Assembly (NCBI GenBank): GCA_932521035.1
Contig: OW051492.1
Coordinates: forward strand, 1,922,001-1,986,000
Length of the DNA: 64,000 nt
Source of the DNA: Oscheius dolichura
Taxonomy: Eukaryota; Nematoda; Chromadorea; Rhabditida; Rhabditidae
Reading direction: 5' to 3'
Shown here: piece by piece, positions 27,648-40,223 of the stretch
Numbering within the stretch: position 1 is the first letter of the stretch
Layout of the letters: each line of letters begins with the position of its first letter
Program-made: the position numbers and the translations under genes
Notes under the pieces: generated by a model
Databases searched by the model: none
What the model was told of the DNA's origin: nothing
The model's input: only the letters and a program-made list of their open reading frames with translations

Positions 27648-30600
27648 TTATTCGCTATCGGAGAATTTAATAGAATTCACATCTGTGCTGATTGGACCAC
27701 CTCCATAACTACCCTGAAAATTTGAGTATTACCAATCTGATTTCTAAAGACATACCCTCTTCTTCTTAGTCTTTTCATGTCTGAATCCTTTTCCTTGCAC
27801 TTTGCTTAATGTCTCATGGGCCTTAACTCCCCACTTATCATGGCTCTAAAAGAGTGAAATTAAACATTTTAAAGAAAGTTACTCCATCAAATGAATTGTT
27901 TTTAAATTTCTCCGGAAGAACCTCCTTAGATGCAGTTACACGGCGAAAAGGCTCATTTGATTTACGTCCTCGGTATACACCGTTCTGCATCTTGTTTTCC
28001 TTACTGTTATTGTCTTCCTGCTATAATATTAGAATAAGAAATTCCATAATAACAGACTTTTGTGCCCGGTTTATCCGAGTCAGATTCGGACGATTCTGCC
28101 TTTTTTGCTACAACAGCCGCCACAGATGTTTTAACGGCCTTAGCCACTGGTTTCTTAGTCGATTCTTCTTCTGAATCAGAATCAGAACTAGACGCCTTCT
28201 TAGCTGCAGCTTTCGGTGTGGTAGCTACCAGTTTAACAGGCCCCTGAAAGTGTTAATGTTATAAGAGATCTATTAGAAATTACCGCCTTAGCTGGTGTTT
28301 CATCTTCGGAATCAGAGTCCGAACTGGAGGATGCCTTTTTAGCAGATGGTTTAGGTGCAACAGCAGTCGGCTTAGCAGGTGTCTGTAATGGTGTTACCGA
28401 TATAAGAACATCGCATTAAAAAGTACCTTCTTGGCAGGCTCGCTGTCAGAATCCGAGTCGGAACTGGAAGCCGCTTTCTTAGCCGATGCTTTTGGAGTTA
28501 CAGCGTTCGGCTTAGTAGGAGCCTGAAAACGAGAATGTTCGGAAGAACCTTTTACAGGAAATACCTTTTTAGCTGGTGTTTCATCTTCAGAATCAGAATC
28601 CGAACTCGAGGATGCCTTCTTAGCAGATGCTTTAGGCGCCACAGCAGTCGGCTTAGCAGGTGTCTGAAATGGTGTTATCGATATAAGAACATCGCATAAA
28701 AAAGTACCTTCTTAGCAGGCTCGTCGTCTGAATCTGAGTCAGATTCGGACGATTCTGCCTTTTTTGCTACAACAGCCGCCACAGATGTTTTAACGGCCTT
28801 AGCCACTGGTTTCTTTGTCAATTCTTCTTCGGAATCAGAGTCGGAACTCGACGCCTTCTTAGCAGCAGCTTTCGGTGTGGTAGATACCGGTTTAACAGGC
28901 GTCTGAAAGTGTTAATGTTGTAAGAGATCTATTAAAAATCACCTTCTTAGCTGGTGTTTCATCTTCGGAATCAGAGTCCGAACTGGAGGATGCCTTCTTA
29001 GCAGATGTTTTAGGTGCCACAGCAGCCCGCTTAGCAGGTGTCTGAAATGGTGTTATCGATATAAGAACATCGCATTAAAAAATACCTTCTTAGCAGGCTC
29101 GTCATCCGAATCCGAGTCAGATTCGGACGATTCTGCCTTTTTTGCTATAACAGCCGCCAGAGATGTTTTAACGGCCTTAGCCACTGGTTTCTTTGTCAAT
29201 TCTTCTTCGGAATCAGAGTCGGAACTCGACGCCTTCTTAGCAGCAGCTTTCGGTGTGGTAGATACCGGTTTAATAGGCGTCTGAAAGTGTTAATGTTGTA
29301 AAAGTTTTATTAAAAATTAAACCTTCTTGGCAGGCTCGTCGTCTGAATCCGAGTCGGAACTTGAAGCTTTCTTAGCCGATGCTTTTGGAGTTACAGCGTT
29401 CGGCTTAGTAGGAGCCTGAAAACGAGAATGTTCGGAAGAACCTTTTACAGGAAATACCTTTTTAGCTGGTGTTTCATCTTCGGAATCAGAGTCCGAACTG
29501 GAGGATGCCTTTTTAGCAGATGGTTTAGGTGCAACAGCAGCCGGCTTAGCAGGTGTCTGAAATGGTGTTATCGATATAAGAACATCGCATAAAAAAGTAC
29601 CTTCTTGGCAGGCTCGCTGTCAGAATCCGAATCGGAACTGGAAGCTGCTTTCTTAGCCGATGCTTTAGGAGTTACAGCGTTCGGCTTAGTAGGAGCCTGA
29701 AAACGAGAATGTTCGGAAGAACCTTTTACAGGAAATACCTTTTTAGCTGGTGTTTCATCTTCGGAATCAGAGTCCGAACTGGAGGATGCCTTTTTAGCAG
29801 ATGGTTTAGATGCAACAGCAGTCGGCTTAGCAGGTGTCTGTAATGGTGTTACCGATATAAGAACATCGCATTAAAAAGTACCTTCTTGGCAGGCTCGCTG
29901 TCAGAATCCGAATCGGAACTGGAAGCTGCTTTCTTAGCCGCTGCCTTTGGAGTTACAGCGTTCGGCTTAGTAGGAGCCTGAAAACGAGAATGTTCGGAAG
30001 AACCTTTTACAGGAAATACCTTTTTAGCTGGTGTTTCATCTTCGGAATCAGAGTCCGAACTGGAGGATGCCTTTTTAGCAGATGGTTTAGGTGCAACAGC
30101 AGTCGGCTTAGCAGGTGTCTGTAATGGTGTTACCGATATAAGAACATCGCATTAAAAAGTACCTTCTTGGCAGGCTCGCTGTCAGAATCCGAATCGGAAC
30201 TGGAAGCTGCTTTCTTAGCCGCTGCCTTTGGAGTTACAGCGTTCGGCTTAGTAGGAGCCTGAAAACGAGAATGTTCGGAAGAACCTTTTACAGGAAATAC
30301 CTTTTTAGCTGGTGTTTCATCTTCGGAATCAGAGTCCGAACTGGAGGATGCCTTTTTAGCAGATGGTTTAGGTGCCACAGCAGCCGGCTTAGCAGGGGTC
30401 TGAAATGGTGTCATCGATATAAGAACATTGCATTAAAAAGTACCTTCTTAGCAGGCTCGTCGTCTGAATCTGAGTCAGATTCGGACGATTCTGCCTTTTT
30501 TGCTGCTTTCGGTGTGGTAGCTACCCGTTTAACAGGCGTCTGAAAGTGTTAATGTTGTAAGAGATCTATTAGAAATTACCGCCTTAGCTGGTTTTTCATC

Positions 30601-31062
30601 TTCAGAATCAGAATCCGAACTCGAGGATGCCTTCTTAGCAGATGCTTTAGGTGCCACAGCAGCCCGCTTAGCAGGTGTCTGAAATGGTGTCATCGATATA
30701 AGAACATCGCATTAAAAAGTACCTTCTTAGCAGGCTCGTCGTCTGAATCCGAGTCGGAACTGGATAACGTCTTTTCAAGCGCAAGCCGTTTAACAGCAGG
30801 TTCTGCATGACCGTTCGACATAGATGAAGTCCGTTTTCGTTTGGACTTCAACTGAACTGTAAGTTCCTTTATAGATGGAATGACTTCGCCGTTGTCAATC
30901 TAAAATAAATAATTGAATTCGCAGAGCAAAACAGCCTACAAAAGCTTTAATTGCATTTATTTTAGGTTTTGAGAAGAGCATCTGTAGTGATTTGGGTGCT
31001 CTTTTCAAACATTCTTGATAAAGAATCGCATCGTCCACGATATCCATTTGCTCCTGTACCAT
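27648..31062 (-). CDS. nolc1: Nopp140/NOLC1/SRP40-family nucleolar chaperone, one exon per repeat module
   Basis: The first exon encodes MVQEQMDIVDDAILYQECLK. About 18 short exons (around 95-110 nt, separated by introns of about 40-50 nt) follow, each giving one module of a Lys/Pro/Ala-rich part (TPAKPxAVAPKxSAKKA) and an acidic serine cluster (SSSSDSDSEDE). The C-terminus is the diagnostic SRP40 domain with GVKAHETLSKVQGKGFRHEK, TKKKRGSYGGGPISTDVNS and stop at 27648. Nopp140 is a heavily CK2-phosphorylated chaperone of snoRNPs in nucleolus and Cajal bodies; the SDSD clusters fit CK2 sites. The C. elegans counterpart is, I believe, dao-5. The N-terminus looks shorter than the usual LisH region. 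Several modules are nearly identical, introns included, with an exon-pair period of 281 bp at 29601, 29882 and 30163, so exact exon count and splicing need transcript data. Confidence 0.88.
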
Positions 31063-34000
31063 TTTTACCCTGAAAAAATGTTATCTTTACAACGTCCTAT
31101 TGAATGACAGCAAAATACCGAGAAATGTTAATTACTTGTAGTACTACTATTATAAAATGGTGTTCATCTATTTCAATGTCCACTTTACGAGTAAAATACA
31201 TTGTAAAAAGTACACACAACAAATAACTAGGGATGAAAAAAGAACGAGCAGACGAAACAATTTCAAAAGGCCCAGATAAAATTGATTTTCACGCTTTTTC
31301 GTTGCGAGACAGGATGCTAATAAGCCGCGAAGTTCAAAAAGCGCTGATTTTTTTCTTTGAGTATTGGACGATTTGTTGATTTTACGAAAACAAAGGGGAC
31401 AGTATATTTTAGGTTGTAGGTGCCAAACGAGAACATAAAGTAACGTGTTGTTTTACTTCAAGATCAACTCAACTAAATCGGAATAATTAGGAAACAACAA
31501 GCAATGAACTTCTGAAACTTTTTGGTAGGCGTTGTTACTTCGTTGGTTATTTACTTTTTTTTCCTTACAATTTATGTGCTGAATACGATTATCCGAAAAG
31601 TAAACCATAGTTGAGTCAACTTGTACTTATTATAATTTTATGCCGAAGAGTAATCCCATTATATTTCATCAACAAGTAATCTTCCCACGCTGGGTCTCAT
31701 TACTGGTAAGCGGGAGTCATTTTATTGGGTAATTAGAAAAGAGAGAGCTGTAATTACACCTAGACAACTGAAAGATCCGGATGATATTTCAAAAAAAAGT
31801 CAGAGGAAATGACGATACATGACTCAAACAATCAAATGTAGTAGAAGCACGTATCGCCCCCACTTGTTCTTCCTAATCAGTAGTTCAAGTCTATTTTTTG
31901 AGCTATAGCCATGGACTAAATGGCTTTTCTGTCTTTCAAGTGGTCGTTATCGCCTTGGTCTTTACAGTACTTCAAGGAGGCGGATCCTTTATAAGAACTT
32001 CTTCAATCATAGTGCTTCGTCTTGTTTTCTATTATTTTTAGCCAATTTTGGCTGTCTTTGATATCTGAAGGACGTTCTCTACCAGACACAACAATTGTAA
32101 TCAAAGAAGGAAATAAATGGCGATAGCTGATTCCTTGAAACTGGAGAAGATAGCCACCAGAGCCATTCTCCAAAACATCTTTAACCAAAAATGGATGAAT
32201 AAGCGTTTGAACAAGTTTAGCCAGTAACTTTTTTGCATCTCGTTTTCCTCTGATTCACATCCTTTTTCATGACGTTCCACAGGCAAATTTGATTCCCCCA
32301 TGACGCAAATACAGTTCGACCCGACCTGTATTCTCTATTTACCATATTCTATTCGTATTTTATTGCTATGACCTCTCACGGTGTTGTCTGTGGCTCTCCG
32401 CGAGAGTAAACGTCATTTATAGGTAGCTATCAAGCTAATATTGAATCTATTTCTGGATAAATGAAATACAACTCTTTATGAGCTTGTTGGCTGTTTGGAC
32501 GAGTTCGTCTGGCCTTTTACACCTCCTCGCAGTTCATTTTTAGCCAGCGCTGCAGAGCAGCACCTCAATATTTTAGTTTTCTCCTTTCATCTGTTTTCTA
32601 TTATTCCAATTCATTTAGATTTCACTTTTTCGCAATTTTATAGCTCTTTTTCTCATCGCCACCGCCTCCTCCACAATAAATGAACTCCATATGTAATTCA
32701 CATGTCACTTCTTCAAACCTGGCTCTGCAAATCATTTCCGCCCCGGGACAGAGATAACCGCCGGGCTTCTCACTGTTTTTATGGCTTGACAAACAACATT
32801 TTGAAGAACCTCCCCCTCCTGGTCTGTTGCACAGCGTCACTGGCTGCGGAAAGACCGGGTCCGGGTGACCTGGTTCTTCCATTCATTTTGGGTGGAGCTT
32901 CGTTTTTTCTCTGACAAATATTTTCTTCCTTCTTCTGATAAAGCTAGCCCGGAAGGGAGGAGCCCTCTGCTTTTTCTAACCTCCTGACGCACCCTGTCCC
33001 CCGACCCGGTCGCTCTCTACCTGCCCCCCTGTACCTGGGCTTATCGTACTTTCCGCACGTGCCACTCCACTCTGACGCAGGTTTCTCGTTTATCGTTATA
33101 ACCATACCGCTCGCTGACGTACTTTTCCCCGTTTTAGTAACACTTTTTACAGTCTAAACAACAAGAGGCGCATGATTACGAATTCACGAAAAATTTCACT
33201 TTCTTTGGGGAAGAAGAAGCGATGTAGTGGTTGTGATAGAGAAGTACAGATAAATCCGGCACTGCTTATCAATAGGAGTGATTTCGTGATAATTACGTGA
33301 ATTCTGAGAAAGAACGCGTCGTTTATGGTCTGACAACGGAGACAAACTACAAGAGGGAAGCACAGCCCGGTGGGTGCTATCAAATTCTTGTCATAATTTC
33401 TTCGGGGGTCAGGAGAGCGAAGTGATGAAACGGCTCCGCATTCCAGCTATTTTTATGGTGTTTTCCTTGACATAATAGGGTTATTTTCTGTTGTTTGTAC
33501 AGTGTTTTTACTTCTTGAATGAGAAGAATGACGAGCTACCGTATGCACGCCTCTCAGATATGCTGCGCGTTGAGAAATTGAAAGTATTTCATGATTTTTG
33601 TATGAATTGTTGAGCTTTCTTTCACATCAACTGAAGAACAACATTTATTTATGTGAGAACATCACAAATGATTGTAAAAAACGTCACCCTAGTAATTTTG
33701 AATGCATGCTCTCAAAAAGATGCCAAAACACACCTATAAAAATGCATAACTTTTACTTTTTCTTCCTCTTTTTGTACTAACTTGACGCCTATCAAAGTCC
33801 CTTGAAATTATGCCATTATATGGGCATTTTGAGGGGGAGTGATAAGAAGTCCTCCGTCAAATGGAGTCGCCTATTTCCAGAGAGAGTTTCCTTGCACCCG
33901 TCTAGTCGGCCGTCATCATTGCTTCACCGAAATCTTTCACACTTCACGTATCATAGACTTTTGACCGTAGATCGAGAAGTATTTTGTGACTCAATCAAGT

Positions 34001-34948
34001 CATTATAGATCATTTGGACTTATCACTAGCCAAAGACAGGGGCCCCTCACGTAGTAGTTCCTTTTCTGACCATCTCTAATCGGCTTACGAATTATGCTGT
34101 GCTCCGTGTGATCGCACGGTCATTATTTCTGGATTGTCACTGAACTCTCGCTTTTCTCTTTCAATAATTTCAATTTCTCTCTCTTCGATAATTATCTCAA
34201 TTGTATCTCTAGCTGCTGATGTACTTCTGTGCAAAAGTTGTTTATTTTTCTCTCATTTATTCAGAAAAGAAGCTGACGGAGGTTTTTCTAAGTAGCTTCC
34301 GGTCCAACGAACGTTCTACGTCTTGTGTCATCATTTGATCTATTTCGCTATCTACTGATCTACTTCTGGAACAAAAGAACGATTTCTTCCAATTGGTATC
34401 ACTTTTCTTGTCTGTGACGGGCTTTCACATCAGTAATACTGTTTCAATCAAGTAAAAGAAATATGGTCCCTTACTGAATATGGCCCGTTTTCTACAGATT
34501 GCACCATCTACTCCTCATTTGAGCCCGCATTCTCATGTGTCAGGTTCTATTTTCTCTTCCCTTTTTATGAGTCATGGTACTTCTCCTCCCCATCAGCCAA
34601 ATGTGCTTTTAAAATTGCCTAAGCCTCCGGGTACAAACAGGATTTTCGAGCGTTATCATAAGCCTTCAGACGAGATTGGCTCCTCTGGGCGAGCCATCAT
34701 CCCTCGTTCCATTGCTATTATTACCATTTTTATGTGGGATTCCCTGTATTCCCCTGTCTAAATTGAGAGAAAATTCATTTCCTCTGCTGAAAATATCTGC
34801 TCTTTGAGCGGATATGATGCTTCTCAGCCGACAGCGCCTTTCCTGTCTTCGCCACCGCTCGGATTCTATTTCACTATCCATCACATTTTCTTTGCTCTTC
34901 TTTCCCTTACAAAAAAAACTAAACCAGTGATCATTTCAGAAGAAAGTA
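31063..34948. other. Gene-poor intergenic stretch
   Basis: About 3.9 kb in which I find no supported coding exon on either strand; the open frames are short, hydrophobic and unlike known proteins. 32900-33130 is C-rich (CCCGACCCGG, CTGCCCCCCTG) and may be promoter sequence; the rest is AT-rich. It separates the 5' end of Nopp140 from the secreted-peptide gene and probably holds regulatory DNA for one or both. Confidence 0.5.
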
Positions 34949-35607
34949 ATGATGAGGAAGAATCTTCTCATACCACTGCTTGTCCTCTTCTTTCTAACCC
35001 TCGCGGCCGCCGACTGCGGCTGTGGAACCAAATGCTTCGCATATTCTGACCCTTCCCGTTGCACAAGATGTTGTACAGCTACCGTCAAACGATCACTACG
35101 ACATGGACCTGTAAGTTTTCCCTGTCCTACGACGAAAAATTCAGCCTTTTTCCTGTACAACTTCCGCTAAAAGTACATGAAGCGCAAAGGCAATGCATAG
35201 TTTGTCATTCCACCAAAGCAAACGTCATTTTACATTTTCTCAACACTGCTCTTTCTGACTTTATCTACCAGACAACACTAAGACTGAAAATCTGTGATTT
35301 TTCTCTCAAGCGATCAAAGATAGTGGCGACTGTTCGTGTTTTGTGAAGTTTTATAAAAGTAGCCACGTGATGACAAATTCACAATCCCCCTTCCTCCAAA
35401 GCAGAAGCTTCCCATAATACCCTAACCATAATACAAAAAAATGTGTTTCAGGATGGAGAACCCTTGTCCTTCGACTCTAAACAGTCCTTCCTCATTCCTT
35501 CCAAAAACTCCTATCCATATCCCAAATGGGCACGACGTGCCACTGATGATCGGTTTCTTCGGAAGCTGAGCGACATACTGGGATTGATGACCGGCCCGTT
35601 TTTATAG
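34949..35607 (+). CDS. Small secreted six-cysteine peptide precursor
   Basis: Two exons (34949-35110 and 35452-35607, intron with GTAAGT and TTTCAG) join in phase to a 105-aa protein. It has a clear signal peptide (MMRKNLLIPLLVLFFLTLAAA), then a compact block with six cysteines in the order C-x-C-x3-C-x8-C-x2-C-C, followed by a dibasic KR and a longer C-terminal part with another dibasic site (KWARRATDD). This is the layout of a neuropeptide or hormone precursor from which a disulfide-bonded peptide of about 25 residues is cut after KR. The spacing faintly recalls six-Cys neuropeptides such as trissin, but the match is too weak to name it. If the intron is retained, a TAA 60 bp into it gives a 73-aa form. 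Upstream TTTCAG at 34934-34939 may be a trans-splice acceptor. Confidence 0.65.
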
Positions 35608-36018
35608 AATCAAACCCATTCCTTATATTTATAGGCGTTTCTTAGGCTCTACAACGGGTATTTTTTTCAACTTTAGTCATTCCCGATCTCTGTTCTGTCT
35701 CATGCCCTTTGTTTCTCGTAGCCAACATTTGGTGAAGATTGCATAATTGCCTTTTCTTTTTCTGCATTCCTGAATGAATGTTCATTCCTTGATTTACCCG
35801 GATCTCTTCGTCTGTTCTTCTTTGATCAATAATAGAAAGAACCATTATTTATTAACCGTATCTCAAGGGGGTAAAGCTCTTTCTAACCAATAAAATAAAT
35901 AAACTAAAAATGATCTAATTCCTCACAAAAATTTGACTAGAAGATGTCGCGATCTGGATCAACCCGTTGAAGTGATGAAGAGCCGGTGTGATGAATCCCA
36001 GGGGAAGGATTTTGTTAT
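35608..36018. other. Intergenic, no feature seen
   Basis: About 410 bp between convergent genes. It contains AT-rich 3' UTR-like sequence with AATAAA-type signals (for example near 35893), but no coding region, RNA gene or repeat that I can support. Confidence 0.5.
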
Positions 36019-37262
36019 TTACAAACCCACCAATATACTGAAATACTTTGATCTCATAAGAATTCCGGATGAACCTACGATGTACAACGAATAGCGTGTG
36101 ATAGACAATAAATGCTCTAGAATTGCTGATATGAAACGGAGGAATCGTTGCCCTTCCGTGTTTTTGGCCTCTTTATGGAGAAAGCTGTGAAGAAATAAAA
36201 CCACAGCGTAGCAACATTTTAGCAGTAGATCGACGCTCTTGAATTCGTTTTTCTTGAAGATCGGAGAAGAAAACTCACTTCTACAATGAAAACAGCGGCA
36301 TAGAGAGGATGGACCATGCGATACGACGTTACTGTGAAAGAAACTGTCGACACGCTCGTGCAAAAGACACCGAATAGAAGAAATGCCAACTTGAGGAAGG
36401 GGCCAGTATCCCATTGGCTGAAGGTGTATTTTCCAGGAAGAGTAACCTAAAGGGTGTTTCTTTATTCAATTTCTGTCCGAATACCTCTTCCAGTCGATCT
36501 GTCAATCGCTTAACTGTCATTGTTATGGAACCCAGAAAAACATACCACAAAGCAAAGACAGTGACATCCGTCAAAATAAATTTCAAAGCGCCGTTGTGCT
36601 GACTCAGTATAAAACTAAAAAAATCTCTTCTTTTCAGCTTTCCAACATACTGCTTTTCGTGTAATATTGAATCTGGACTCCTAACTATCACTGAAGTGAG
36701 AACAATGAATTTTTCTGGCCAGAGTTTGCTGAAGACGATCACCTTGAAGCTTGACAAACTCACAAATGAGATTTCTCAGCAGTCTCCACCTTGGGTAGAA
36801 ATGAAACTAGTGGTTCCGAGGTAAAGCTGTAGACAACCACATTTACAATGGCTAGCACAATAGCAGCTGCCTGAGGGATCGTGTTTTCAAGAAATCGGTA
36901 CTCACAACAAATTTGTCACAGAAAAGAACCTCTTCAATGAGATTCAAGGTTACCATTTGACTTGTAAGCCAATCCATTAGTTTCTCCACGTCACTGAAGG
37001 GTTTATAGGCTATAGGAAATTCTCACCTCATTTCTCTAACTACAGATACATATTTCTCCAACATAAAGTGCCATCCCGTTTGGCATACTAGAAGCTCATC
37101 GTCAAAATTCTGATCCAAGTCCACTGTGAACGCACAGTTCCTCTCCTTCATCATGTGCCTCACACTTCTACCATCCAAATCTAATACTGGCATACTCATC
37201 CTTTGTATTTGCCATATTCCCCAAGAGATTAGCAATATTGGAAATGCGAAACTATTCATCAT
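36019..37262 (-). CDS. Unrecognised multi-pass membrane protein
   Basis: Several - strand exons join through short introns. The N-terminus MMNSFAFPILLISWGIWQ is hydrophobic; then comes a soluble part with CAFTVDLDQNFDDELLVCQT and a helix ending DVEKLMDWLTSQMVTLNLIE. Further exons carry membrane segments AAAIVLAIVNVVVYSF, KFILTDVTVFALWYVFLG, KLAFLLFGVFCTSVSTVSF and KCCYAVVLFLHSFL, and the frame ends ...SKYFSILVGL at 36019. At least five hydrophobic segments and tiny introns suggest a receptor- or channel-like protein, perhaps a divergent chemosensory receptor, but I see no family motif. Exon joins around 36250-36420 and 36600-36770 are uncertain, because introns there would have to be very short (20-45 nt). 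Confidence 0.5.
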
Positions 37263-37403
37263 GCTGGAAAGTTCTCGGCTTCTTATATGTTCTCGATGTT
37301 TCCGATTCTAACCCCATCCATTGGAAACGAATAAGCTCAATGGCCCAAACCATTCATGACAAAGTAACAAAAAAAGCTTTATAACAATGAATTCATTTAA
37401 CAT

Positions 37404-38393
37404 TTAGCGCTTGCCTCCGACACGGGGAGCGGCGGTCTTCATAACCTTCGGGGCTTTAGCTTGTTGTTTAGGAGCGGCGGCTTTCTTATCCTGAAAAATG
37501 TCACATTACTGAAGTGATGCTAAAGACATCAGGGAAACAAAATGAACAGAACGTTCATTTCAAAAGCCTGGCCGTCAACCGATTCTCAGTATTGTAATAA
37601 TATAGCACAAATTCGACACTGATTAAAGCGTAATGCACAAAACCAGCTCTAATTTTGCGCAAATAGAAAGAAAAGTTTGACTAGTGACTTACTTTGTTAG
37701 CGGCTTGTTTGGCGGCACGGGCAGCCTTGTTGGCATCTTTAGCGGCCTTTACGGCTTGGTCTCTCTGCTGCTTACGGAAGTCGGCGGTCTGATTTCTCTT
37801 GGCGAGGATAGCTTCAAGGGTCATGCCAGCAACAGCTCTGTTGATAACCTGGACAGTCTTCTTAGCTTTCTTCCTCTGGACCTGCTCCTGTCCATGGGAT
37901 CCCTGAAAAAAATACGTGTAAATCTTCACATATAGATGTCTCGCAATAACATTATTTTTGGTAGAGGTTTTCCTGATGCATACAAGGTAAAATCAATCCA
38001 TTCTCTAACATAAACGATTTCATCAAAGATGTAATCATAGCGTTTTAATCTTTCTAAAGATGTACAAAGAAACATACCTTCTTATGCTTGATACGGTATA
38101 GTACGGTCCAGCGGATATCACGGGGACTACGCTTCAGCTTAGTAGCACGGACACATCTGTTGTTGAGGAAAATTTGGACCTGCAAAATGGAATAAATAAT
38201 AGAATTCTAGTAGCTGCAAAATCATAGTCGTTTTACATATCATCATTATCTGCGTGGTCAAAGCACGTGATAGAACGTATAGCTAAACCAAAAAGATAAA
38301 GAAGTTACTAACCTTTCCGTCAGGGCGCACAACACGCTTTCCGTGGCCGGGATAAATCTTGTATCCGGAATACGCGCAGGTTTCCAACTTCAT
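37404..38393 (-). CDS. rpl-24: 60S ribosomal protein eL24
   Basis: Spliced - strand gene. It begins [20 protein letters not shown], then [42 protein letters not shown], then the basic helix [54 protein letters not shown]... and ends APRVGGKR. This matches eL24 in order and length (about 160 aa). The family's N-terminal zinc-binding site is reduced here: only the CAYSGY Cys and the later NNRC Cys are evident. eL24 sits at the subunit interface of the large subunit. Four or five exons; the last intron boundary is near 37492. It is divergent from eS10 across an approximately 800-bp shared upstream region. Confidence 0.93.
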
Positions 38394-39190
38394 GTTGGCG
38401 TGTTACCTGTAAACGTTGAAATGAGATGTAAGCAATTTCATAAAATTGCGAGAAACAAGAAAAGCGATGAAATAGAAGGAACGATTGCTGGAACCAATTC
38501 AAAGCGACCACGGAGAAATTTTCAACCATCGAAACGCAGCAAAAAGCTCTCGGAAAACCTTCAAAAAATTGTAAAAAGGATCGGACAATTTGGGATCGGT
38601 TCGCGGGGCGTTAGCATTGCGGGATAGCGGCCCGCCAAACAATCCGAATTCCCCGCGGGACGCAGGTTCAAAATTATCGTCATCTCGGCCGAAAGTCTTC
38701 ACTTTTGCATTTTCTTTCCTCTCTTTTTGGTGTCTGTTGCTTGTAGCCGTCATTATTGAATCAGGTTGTATTTGATTCACAAGAAAAAAACACCACAAAT
38801 TGGTGATTTGTACATGTGGCGAATTTTGCGGAGAATCGGCGTTGCCATGTGCATTTTTAGTAACAAAGTAATGTTCGAGAAAATAAAGCAGAATAGAACA
38901 ACGTAAATTGGAAAGAAAGATTAGTCTGTGAAAACGAGAAAGCATGGAATTGGCAATGTAGTAGATGCTGGGTGCCGAGCAGCTTGGGTACGGTGGCCCC
39001 GAGTTTGTCTGTGTTCACTAGCCCAAAATGTGGCGCTATTTCAATGGTCCTAGGCAAAAATCCGCTATTCTTATTCGTTGTAAATTATTGTGAATGTTAC
39101 TCTACGATAGAATTTCAGCTCTTCGTCTTTATTAGCTCTGGCATCATTTCTATTTATGCAATTTTTTTTCTTTCAGGACTTGAGGTCATA
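38394..39190. promoter_or_regulatory. Shared upstream region of eL24 and eS10
   Basis: The two ribosomal protein genes diverge from this 800-bp stretch, a natural candidate for coordinated expression. 38575-38680 is GC-rich, unlike its flanks. A TTTCTTTCAG acceptor at about 39176 lies 15 bp before the eS10 ATG, so eS10 has either a 5' UTR intron or a trans-spliced leader. Confidence 0.45.
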
Positions 39191-39992
39191 ATGTTGATCC
39201 CTACGAAGAATAGAAAAGCCATTTACGAATACCTCTTCAACGAGGGTGTCGCCGTTGCTAAGAAGGACTTCAATCTAAAGACCCATCCCAACATCGAAGG
39301 AGTTACTAATTTGGAAGTTATCAAGACCCTCAAGGTATGTCTCAATTTGGACTTGACCTTTTCCCTTCGCTACTTTTATTGTTTGCAATGTGCTTTTTTT
39401 TCAGAGCTTGACATCTCGCGAATTGGTAAAGGAGCAATTCGCATGGCGCCATTATTACTGGTATCTTACCGATGAGGGAATCGCATACCTCCGTGAGCAG
39501 TTGAACCTTCCTCCCGAAATTGTCCCATCCACCATCAAGAGCAAACCCAGAGAAGCCCGTGGCGGAGTAGGAGAGCGTATTCCTCGTGGACCCGGTTAGT
39601 GATTGAAGTTTTTTTAATGGTTACTGTTACTCTGTGCTTTTGCAAAAGGGTATATTATTTCAGTCTTTTGGCTAACTAATGTCTATTATTACGTTGACAG
39701 AGAATTACGTATTTCTTGTGACCAAAGTTTATTTCAAACTCACGCTCTTTTGCCACAGAAAGTGGAATGTTTATAAATAAAAAAAATATATTCTCTTTCG
39801 GCAGCTTCTCAAAGCACCAAGAGTAGCTCGTCCTCCCTAAAAATGGACCATTTTTATTGACAATTTTCAGCTGCCGGAAAGGAAGGAGACCGTGATGCCT
39901 ATAGGGCATCTGACAAGACTGCTGAGGCTGGACCTGGAGCTGCCAGCGTTTACAGAGCCGGATTCGGACGTGGAGCTCCTCCTCCGCAATAA
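39191..39992 (+). CDS. rps-10: 40S ribosomal protein eS10
   Basis: Three exons (39191-39334, 39405-39594, 39871-39992) join in phase. The protein starts [20 protein letters not shown] and continues [35 protein letters not shown] and [18 protein letters not shown], the winged-helix core of eS10, then a Gly/Arg tail ending [11 protein letters not shown]. Full family length (about 150 aa). eS10 is in the small-subunit head near the mRNA entry. AATAAA at 40007-40012 serves it. TMEM39 follows 230 bp later on the same strand with its own splice acceptor, suggesting that eS10 heads an operon. Confidence 0.95.
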
Positions 39993-40201
39993 TTTGTTAT
40001 TGTTACAATAAATTGTTCCGATTGTTGATCAGTGTTTTATTGTGGTGTAGTCCAAATTTATTGGAGGGCAATCTTGGGAAGTTGAACTGTAACAGTGAAG
40101 GATGGGGCCGAAACCTCGAAAACTGCCGCTTCAAGCCACGGCGGTGCTATCTTCCGCGACATCTTCTTCTCCGTAAGGCCGTTCATCTGATTTTGAATAA
40201 A

Positions 40202-40223
40202 CCTTTCTAGAGACCGAAGTGAG
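40202..40223 (+). promoter_or_regulatory. Trans-splice acceptor of TMEM39
   Basis: CTTTCTAG ends at 40210, 13 bases before the TMEM39 ATG and about 200 bp after the eS10 AATAAA. Spacing and position fit the downstream acceptor of a nematode operon. Confidence 0.5.
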
